IMG/VR virus record: IMGVR_UViG_3300036398_002478
Coordinates: 1-43,018 of that record
Direction: 5' to 3' (one strand)
Source of the DNA: a virus
DNA length: 43,018 nucleotides
Shown: one piece after another, positions 37,704 through 43,018 of the stretch
How the letters are laid out: each line of letters opens with the position of its first letter
Position numbering within the stretch: position 1 is the stretch's first letter
Notes under the pieces: generated by a model
Told to the model about the DNA's origin: nothing
Seen by the model: only the letters and a program-made list of their open reading frames with translations
The model's database searches: none
Program-made: the position numbers and the translations under genes

Positions 37704-38182
37704 GGGTCAGGGTGGGGGTTCTGCGGCTGCAGTCCGTCAATGAATCGCTGCGGCAGGTCGTAGCCGCTGGCCATGCTGATCAGGTATTGCCGCAGGTCGG
37801 CGGGGATCATCTCGGCAGCCAGGCCCAGTTCCCACGCCTCTAGAAATGTGCGCACGTCACCTTGTGCGGCTTGACCGAGACCCACTCCGATCATCAGGTG
37901 CAGCACGGGGGCGGCCTGAGCGATGGCGGCGACGAACTGGTTGATCGCTGGATCAGCAGCAAGCGCAGCGCCAAACTCCAGCCACCTGGCGGCCGTGGTG
38001 CCATTGATGCCGAAATACGATTCGGCCTCTGATTGGCTGTTGAACCAGAACCAGCCGTTGATAGGGAATGCGATTGTTACGTGATTCTCGGCCAGCAGGG
38101 TGTAACTAGGCGCATACACGCTGGTCGCCGCGTAGCTGAGCAGCTCGTTATCGAACTTATAAAAGCCAGGATTTATGGTCAT
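37700..38182 (-). CDS. Hypothetical protein, 160 aa
   Basis: ATG at 38182 in the previous stop (ATGA). N-terminal strands MTINPGFYKFDNELLSYAAT and HVTIAFPINGWFWFNSQSEA, then helices (EFGAALAADPAINQFVAAIA, AWELGLAAEMIPADLRQYLI). Similar N-terminal strand layouts occur in virion side-chain or fibre accessory proteins. Less GC-rich at its start, like the upstream leucine-rich-repeat gene, suggesting acquisition together. Confidence 0.55.
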   Translation of the reverse strand: MTINPGFYKFDNELLSYAATSVYAPSYTLLAENHVTIAFPINGWFWFNSQSEAESYFGINGTTAARWLEFGAALAADPAINQFVAAIAQAAPVLHLMIGVGLGQAAQGDVRTFLEAWELGLAAEMIPADLRQYLISMASGYDLPQRFIDGLQPQNPHPDP

Positions 38183-39660
38183 GCTGTCACCGTCCATCCT
38201 TTGGCCGTGGCAATGGTTGGGTTGTATCCCACCTCATTGATGCCATAATTACCCGTAACCGTAATGGTCTGGCCGGTGACAGTAGGCAGCCCGGTGAAGA
38301 TCTCGTTGAGTGCGACAGCGGATAAGCGTTGGTTGGCGACGGAGAATGTAAATCGCTGCCCGGTGGCTTGAATACGGGTGAGCGAGCCTGCAGCGTAGGC
38401 GCTGGCAAAGTTGGCAGACGAGGATACGCCAGATGCGTCCATTGGCGGGATTGTTTGCAGGTTGATGCAACTACTAAACATGCTGGCTATGCTCGTTACT
38501 GCTGCAACACTGCTTGGAAATGACGGTATTGTTTGTAGGTTGATGCAACTACCAAACATATTACTTGTGGTCGTTACCGCAGCAACGCTGCCTGGGAATG
38601 GCGGGATCGTTTGCAAACTAGAGCAACCACTGAACATGCTGGCCATAGTCGTTACCGCAGCAACGCTGCCTGGGAATGGCGGGATCGTTTGCAAACTAGA
38701 GCAACCACTGAACATGCTGGCCATAGTCGTTACCGCAGCAACGCTGCCTGGGAATGGCGGGATCGTTTGCAAACTAGAGCAACCACTGAACATGCTGGCC
38801 ATGCTCGTTACTGCCGTAGCGCTCGGAAGGCTTGGCAGTGATTGCAAACTGCGGCAACTACTGAAGAGGCTAGCCATTGAAGTCAACGCTCCAACCGCCA
38901 CAATGTTGATGCGTTCAACTAGCCCGTGCACAACAGTCGTTGCGCCTCCAATGGTTAAGTTGGCGCCGCTGACTTGCGGGACGGCCATCGCCAGGTCCAA
39001 CCAACCTGTCGTGTATCCATTGGGTAATCCAGTAGTACCATTCTTCTGAAAAAAGTTGATCACCGTCAGGTTCTGTCCTGCCTGCGGCGTAATCGTCACT
39101 ACGGCCACTTTGTATGGCAACAGCGTGGCTGAGCCATCCGTGCCGGTCAGATCAACAGCGCTACCGCCAATGGTTTCGGCAACCTGAAAACCGTTGGCCG
39201 CTGCGTTGATGACGTAGTACAGCCGACCGGCAACGATGCCGGTTGTATTCACCAGGTTGTAGAACCTAATGCCAGCACCATTGCTCAGTCCGTGCGCAGT
39301 GCGATTGACGGCATTTGTAGCAACGGTGAACGTTACTGGCGCATCAGTGCCAGCAAGTTGCGGGTCGTTGAAGTCAAACTGATAATCTGCGCGGGCATTG
39401 CTCGCATAATTTGTAACCGTACCATCGCCATAATCAATCGTATAGGCACCCTGCGCAAGAAAGGCAACGAAGTTGCCGCCAGGGCCGGTGCCATCACCAG
39501 GCCACACCGCATGTAGCCCTACAATCCTTTGCTCTGCTGCACTAGGCGCCGTCAGCGGCGGCCACGCTGGATTGCGCACCCACTCAGCAGAAACAGCACC
39601 ACCATCACCGCCAGCAACCAGCGTGCTGCCTAAATAGATTTTTCCCGTTGCAGTTGGCAT
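38179..39660 (-). CDS. BspA/DUF285-type leucine-rich repeat protein, 493 aa
   Basis: ATG at 39660 in the stop of the previous gene. First about 240 residues: a beta-rich domain (IYLGSTLVAGGDGGAVSAEW, GAYTIDYGDGTVTNYASNAR). Then LRR units of the form MASMFSGCSSLQTIPPFPGS repeated about six times; three central units are identical at DNA level (78-base period). C-terminal part includes RIQATGQRFTFSVANQRLSA and ends TAKGWTVTA. Such repeats form curved surfaces binding proteins or carbohydrate, and are common in cyanobacterial surface proteins. Inside a virion operon it is probably an external adhesin or decoration. Confidence 0.75.
   Translation of the reverse strand: MPTATGKIYLGSTLVAGGDGGAVSAEWVRNPAWPPLTAPSAAEQRIVGLHAVWPGDGTGPGGNFVAFLAQGAYTIDYGDGTVTNYASNARADYQFDFNDPQLAGTDAPVTFTVATNAVNRTAHGLSNGAGIRFYNLVNTTGIVAGRLYYVINAAANGFQVAETIGGSAVDLTGTDGSATLLPYKVAVVTITPQAGQNLTVINFFQKNGTTGLPNGYTTGWLDLAMAVPQVSGANLTIGGATTVVHGLVERINIVAVGALTSMASLFSSCRSLQSLPSLPSATAVTSMASMFSGCSSLQTIPPFPGSVAAVTTMASMFSGCSSLQTIPPFPGSVAAVTTMASMFSGCSSLQTIPPFPGSVAAVTTTSNMFGSCINLQTIPSFPSSVAAVTSIASMFSSCINLQTIPPMDASGVSSSANFASAYAAGSLTRIQATGQRFTFSVANQRLSAVALNEIFTGLPTVTGQTITVTGNYGINEVGYNPTIATAKGWTVTA
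38593..38826 (-). repeat. Tandem 78-bp repeat (three copies) in the LRR gene
   Basis: Three near-exact head-to-tail copies, for example GGGATCGTTTGCAAAC near 38603, 38681 and 38759, each encoding 26 residues. Flanking units are diverged copies. Exact DNA identity implies recent duplication or ongoing recombination. Confidence 0.85.
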
Positions 39661-40745
39661 CAGCTTGTGATCACGTAAAGAGTGGTAGCGCTAGGCGTTG
39701 CGATGGCGTCGTACTCAGCCTGCGTCAGGCTGACGATGTTGGTCACGGCGTCGGCTCCGGTGATGCCGGTCGGGTCGGATAGCACAACGGGGGGCCGGCC
39801 TGAGAGATCGCCATAGGCCCCAGTGAATCCCACCCGGGCCATCGCCGCGCCGATGCCTACCAGAATCGTGCCGGTGTTTACGTTTACCCGCGCTACGCTG
39901 CCGACCCATTGCACAAGCCCGCTGGCCGGTGCAGTAGCTACCGGTACGCCGCCAGGCCCGACGTAAAGTTGATCGCCTTGGCTGTAGCCGCTGGTATTGA
40001 ACGGCCTTAGTTCGCCATCCCTCACGGCGTCGCCATCGCCGTTGTTGGCAAGGGTGGTCTCAAGCAACCCGATCGCCGGCATTTTGAGCGGATCGGTCGG
40101 GTCGCAGGCCGCCACTGTGATCCGGTCGGTGGCGCCCACGCTGCCGGTCGCATAGACCGCCGTGCCTGCTGTTAACTGACCGCCGCTGGCGTTCCTGACG
40201 TGAACGTAAAAGTTCCCGGCGATGCTGCCGTGGATGTGCGGGATGACGACCGGCGCGGTGCCGGTGATCGTGAGGCCGGTGAATGATGGGCTGTCAGCCG
40301 TGCCCAGGCTCAGCAGCGTGCGCTGTGCGGCCGCGTCGAGGGCCTCCACCATGGCGCGGCCTGCCGCGGTGCTGGCGCTGGTCCACCATGCCGCGATGGC
40401 CTGCCGCACCCGTTGCGCCGTAAACGCCCGCCGGGTGGTCGCGGTGCCAGCTTCTGCTTCAGCCTGAGGGATGGTGGTGGCAGTCCATTCGCGGGCGTCG
40501 CTTAGCCGGGCATCGCTCAGCCCCACATAGGCCGCGTCACCCTCGGCGGCGGTCAGGTAGCCAGGATGCGGGTCTGCAGCTGCTACGTGGGCAGCCACAG
40601 CACTGCTGATCGCGCCAGCCGCCAGATTCGCGATTGCCTGAGTGCTGGCGTCCACCGTGGCGCCGTTCTGATCCATCGGCACCCGCTCGGTTCCGTCGAG
40701 CGGGGTCGTGGCGTTCGGCAGGCCTGTGATCGTGGTTTCAGCCAT
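39660..40745 (-). CDS. Tail-fibre or head-fibre-like protein, 361 aa
   Basis: ATG at 40745. N-terminus MAETTITGLPNATTPLDGTE...VPMDQNGATVDAST is a phage fibre attachment motif; then ADPHPGYLTAAEGDAAYVGL typical of phage fibres, a RVRQAIAAWW helix, and beta-rich blocks (GNFYVHVRNASGGQLTAGTA, GDQLYVGPGGVPVATAPASG). Long, beta-helical and low in Cys, as in fibres. Encoded between head-tail joining and LRR genes, so a head or neck fibre is possible as well as a side tail fibre. Confidence 0.65.
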   Translation of the reverse strand: MAETTITGLPNATTPLDGTERVPMDQNGATVDASTQAIANLAAGAISSAVAAHVAAADPHPGYLTAAEGDAAYVGLSDARLSDAREWTATTIPQAEAEAGTATTRRAFTAQRVRQAIAAWWTSASTAAGRAMVEALDAAAQRTLLSLGTADSPSFTGLTITGTAPVVIPHIHGSIAGNFYVHVRNASGGQLTAGTAVYATGSVGATDRITVAACDPTDPLKMPAIGLLETTLANNGDGDAVRDGELRPFNTSGYSQGDQLYVGPGGVPVATAPASGLVQWVGSVARVNVNTGTILVGIGAAMARVGFTGAYGDLSGRPPVVLSDPTGITGADAVTNIVSLTQAEYDAIATPSATTLYVITS

Positions 40746-40747
40746 GC

Positions 40748-41128
40748 CTACAGAATGCGGAGTTGCTTGTTATTCAGAGTTGTGATCCGCAGGCCGCTCA
40801 GCGTCACCAGGTACGTCGCCACCTCGGCGACCTGCTCCAGCAGCACAATCGACAGCAGCCCGTCAGCCATCCGCATCGGCTCGTGCCGCACCTTGTACAG
40901 CCCGCCGTCCACGGTCACCTGGTCGCCGTAGGCCAGGCTGCCCAGCTCGGAGGTTTTGATGGTTAGGGCGTTCTCCAGGCTCAGCACCTGTTCATCCAGC
41001 GTGATCTCCGTCTTCCGGTCGAACATGCCGAAGGTGCTTACCGCGCCGAACTGAACCACCACTCGGCCCAGCCGCCTGGATGTGGCCTCCCACATCCGCA
41101 GATGCAACCTGTCCCAGGGGTTGGCCAT
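40748..41128 (-). CDS. Head-tail joining protein, 126 aa
   Basis: ATG at 41128. Begins MANPWDRLHLRMWEATSRRL; middle strands VVVQFGAVSTFGMFDRKTEI and SLAYGDQVTVDGGLYKVRHE; ends LSGLRITTLNNKQLRIL. The N-terminal PWDxLH motif and beta-barrel middle resemble lambda gpFII-type connector or head-closure proteins. Two bases separate it from the fibre-like gene. Confidence 0.7.
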   Translation of the reverse strand: MANPWDRLHLRMWEATSRRLGRVVVQFGAVSTFGMFDRKTEITLDEQVLSLENALTIKTSELGSLAYGDQVTVDGGLYKVRHEPMRMADGLLSIVLLEQVAEVATYLVTLSGLRITTLNNKQLRIL

Positions 41129-41142
41129 GTCAGAAAGTCAGA

Positions 41143-41162
41143 GGCCCCGCCTGAGCGGGGCC
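41143..41162 (-). terminator. Hairpin between decoration and joining genes
   Basis: Perfect 8-bp stem GGCCCCGC/GCGGGGCC with loop TCAG (minus strand), 15 bases before the ATG at 41128. Only a broken T-run follows (TCTGACTTTCTGA). It may act as a partial terminator that raises capsid and decoration levels over downstream genes. Confidence 0.6.
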
Positions 41163-41171
41163 AGGGTTGGA

Positions 41172-41504
41172 TCAGTTGTCAAGCAACACCCGCACTGTCG
41201 TCGCCGCCTGAGCAGCGACAGCCAGCGCATAGCCCACCTTCTTGCGGCTGCCGGAGCTGTCAGTACCGGACACGCTGCCGGAGCTGAAATACACCGGGCC
41301 GCCGGCGGTGGTGGCATCGCCAGACGCGGCGGTGAGCTTGGGCAGGGTGAACACACCCTCCAGGGCCAGGACGCCGGTGGCGCCATTGGCCACGTCGGTC
41401 ACGGCCACGCCGTGGAGATCACCCACCTGCACCAGCTGGCCGCTGGTGATGGTGGCGCCGGCGGTGAACTCGATGTACTTGCCGTCTTGGACGTAGTTCT
41501 TCAT
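41172..41504 (-). CDS. Capsid decoration protein, DUF2190 family, 110 aa
   Basis: ATG at 41504. Begins MKNYVQDGKYIEFTAGATIT and contains SGQLVQVGDLHGVAVTDVAN, EGVFTLPKLTAASGDATTAG and KKVGYALAVAAQAATTVRVL. This is the DUF2190 pattern of a small beta-barrel that stabilises mature capsids. It lies directly downstream of the capsid gene, the usual place. Gap of 30 bases holds the ribosome site. Confidence 0.88.
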   Translation of the reverse strand: MKNYVQDGKYIEFTAGATITSGQLVQVGDLHGVAVTDVANGATGVLALEGVFTLPKLTAASGDATTAGGPVYFSSGSVSGTDSSGSRKKVGYALAVAAQAATTVRVLLDN

Positions 41505-41534
41505 GGGATCAATGCGATGGGGTTACAGATGGGA

Positions 41535-42977
41535 TCAGACGTTCTTGGAGCGATAGAACCCGCGGAAGTCCTTCACCGCCGCGCCGAAGTCGAACCGGGC
41601 CAGCAGCTCAACGCCATCGGGATCGCGCTTCTCGGTGGTCGTCACCGTGGGGCCTTCCTCGCCGGCGAGGTAGCCGTACACGATGCCCTCCACGGCGCCG
41701 GGGCTCACGGCCAGATACCACACATCGGCATTACCGTCGAGGCGAGGCTCAACGATCAGCTCCATGTTGGCGGTCTGGGCATTCACCACAGGGCCGTTGT
41801 CGCCGGTGCGGGCGGAAGGTGCGAAACCGGACGGGAACAGGAACTGCAGAGCGGTGCTCTCCAGATCCGTGGGCACCATCAGATAGGAAGGCGTGAGGTT
41901 GATGGTGTTGCCAGCCAGGTCGGTCTGCTTGCGCATGGCCTTCTTCGCGGTGTTGAACCCGCTGGTGGTAATCGCCAGGCCGGTGGAGCCGCCCATGTTG
42001 TTATGGGCTGCATTGAACAGCGCCACGCTGTCCACGCTGGTCACGGCATTGCCGGTGATCAGGCCCCAGATGATGTTGCTCTCAAGGCGGCGGAATCCGC
42101 GGCCGAGCATCTCAGGAACACGCTCCAGAGCGCTCAGATCATCGTTGATGATGGCCTGGCGGGTAACGGTCACCTTGCGGGCGTAGGTGGCCAGCTTCCA
42201 GGTGTGCTGGGCCTCAACCAGAGTGCCGGCCTTGTACTCGCCGCCTTCGAGCAATGCCTCAGGGGTGAGTGCGCCAGCCACGATCAGATCGTTGGCGTTC
42301 TTGAAGTCGGGCAGGTTGCGCTGACGAGCGATCGGCCGCCAGGTGTGGGGCTCCTCCTGATAGGCAGCGTCGAGAGTCTTGCCGGCCAAGTTGGAGAACA
42401 GCAGCGGGAAGTCGCTGGTGCTGTGGAAGCCACGGCTGACCAGTTCGGTCTTGCTCATGCCCCGGGTGTTGGTGCCGCGGGACTCCAGATACTGGCGGGT
42501 CAGCTCCAGCAGGGTGTAGGAGCGGAACTCGCGGCCCAGGTCGGCGTCGTCACCCTTGAGGGCGCCGGGGCGCACGCGGGCCTCCAGGCCCAGGCTGATG
42601 CCGCGCATCAGGGTGTCGCCGCTGTCACGGGTGACGGCGATCTGGGCGGGATGACCCAGAGGGGCGGGGCCGTCAGCGGCGCGGGTGTCGCCGCCCTCAA
42701 GGCGCAGGCGCATCAGGCGCACGGCCTCACGGCTGCACTCGGTCACGGTCTTGCCGGAGCGCACCAGCTCATCGGTCTGGGCGTCGGTCAGGCCAGCATC
42801 GCGGCCGAGACGCAGGATCTCGTTTTCGCGGCGGAGTTCGGAGGCGGTGCGCTGCAGCTCGGTGTCTGCGGCGGCCACGGGGGCGGGGGAGGGGGAAGGA
42901 TCGGCAGCGCGGGCCTGGGTTGCAGGCTGCTGCTCAGCCGGATCACCTCCGGCCTGGCTGTTCAGGTTGTCGGGCAT
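41535..42977 (-). CDS. Major capsid protein with N-terminal scaffold-like region, 480 aa (frame open to right edge)
   Basis: ATG at 42977; the same frame continues without a stop for 13 codons to the window edge. Residues 1-45 are a Gln/Ala/Pro linker, about 45-110 a helical scaffold/delta-like segment (TELQRTASELRRENEILRLG...LTDAQTDELVRSGK), and about 130-480 an HK97-fold capsid body (AHNNMGG, TPSYLMVPTDLESTALQFLF, WYLAVSPGAVEGIVYGYLAG) ending GVELLARFDFGAAVKDFRGF. In many phages this domain order is the C-terminal part of a fused prohead protease-scaffold-capsid polypeptide, so a protease domain may lie beyond the edge. Confidence 0.85.
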   Translation of the reverse strand: MPDNLNSQAGGDPAEQQPATQARAADPSPSPAPVAAADTELQRTASELRRENEILRLGRDAGLTDAQTDELVRSGKTVTECSREAVRLMRLRLEGGDTRAADGPAPLGHPAQIAVTRDSGDTLMRGISLGLEARVRPGALKGDDADLGREFRSYTLLELTRQYLESRGTNTRGMSKTELVSRGFHSTSDFPLLFSNLAGKTLDAAYQEEPHTWRPIARQRNLPDFKNANDLIVAGALTPEALLEGGEYKAGTLVEAQHTWKLATYARKVTVTRQAIINDDLSALERVPEMLGRGFRRLESNIIWGLITGNAVTSVDSVALFNAAHNNMGGSTGLAITTSGFNTAKKAMRKQTDLAGNTINLTPSYLMVPTDLESTALQFLFPSGFAPSARTGDNGPVVNAQTANMELIVEPRLDGNADVWYLAVSPGAVEGIVYGYLAGEEGPTVTTTEKRDPDGVELLARFDFGAAVKDFRGFYRSKNV

Positions 42978-43018
42978 GGAAGTGTCCGGTGCGGATGATT
43001 GATTGCGGGTTTGCGCTT

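Noticed and set aside
38456-38870. Tandem repeats considered as a CRISPR array
   Set aside because: Repeat units are head-to-tail without unique spacers and translate in frame as leucine-rich repeat units.
41082-42998. 638-codon open frame on the plus strand
   Set aside because: Antisense to the capsid, decoration and joining genes; Gly/Ala/His-rich with no domain, and explained by codon bias of the real genes.

Overview
The window reads as most of the genome of a temperate siphovirus-type phage (or its prophage form) of a GC-rich unicellular cyanobacterium of the Synechococcus/Cyanobium kind. The phage assignment rests on a contiguous leftward head-tail-lysis operon (about 23.7-43.0 kb: capsid, decoration protein, head-tail joining, tail tube, frameshifted tail chaperone, 925-aa tape measure, tail tip, adhesin-like proteins, holin-like proteins, cell-wall enzyme). 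The cyanobacterial host rests on an NblA-like phycobilisome-degradation protein at 22.0-22.3 kb and a sigma factor of cyanobacterial sigma-70 type at 19.8-20.9 kb. A serine recombinase at 15.0-16.4 kb supports lysogeny. No bacterial housekeeping genes are visible.

Layout. 0-1.3 kb (minus): a truncated HTH-type gene running off the left edge, a gpZ-like virion protein and a small unknown. 1.3-1.65 kb: a gene-free stretch with a strong minus-strand terminator, a perfect inverted repeat and eleven GTTAC/GTAAC boxes, the best candidate for a replication origin or partition site. 1.65-4.5 kb (minus): TOPRIM primase-helicase and a ribbon-helix-helix protein. 4.7-14.7 kb (plus): the early/recombination operon (SF2 helicase, VRR-NUC nuclease, RecT-like annealing protein, SSB, SNF2-like helicase, N4-type DNA methyltransferase), followed by a string of very small, mostly translationally coupled genes and mosaic modular genes. 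14.7-16.4 kb: a small minus gene and the divergent recombinase. 16.4-19.7 kb (minus): small zinc-binding, HTH and coiled-coil proteins. 19.8-20.9 kb (plus): sigma factor. 20.9-22.5 kb: small unknowns and nblA. 22.5-43 kb (minus): metallophosphoesterase, HNH nuclease, lysis cassette, tail and head genes.

How it may work together. Four near-identical 30-bp promoter-like blocks (19 invariant columns, ending in a TA-x-G-x-T -10 box) lie in front of the helicase operon, recT, the small-gene cluster and the coiled-coil gene divergent from the sigma factor. This suggests a dedicated phage regulon driven or repressed by a phage protein, with the sigma factor an obvious candidate. The tail chaperone pair carries a canonical G-GGA-AAC minus-1 frameshift site with a downstream hairpin. 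Terminase large subunit and portal are absent from the window; with a terminase-like HTH gene leaving at the left edge and the capsid gene at the right edge, both reading leftward, the simplest layout is a circular or circularly permuted genome whose missing piece joins the two ends (inference).

Almost all long open frames on the strand opposite these genes are by-products of high-GC codon usage and are left out.
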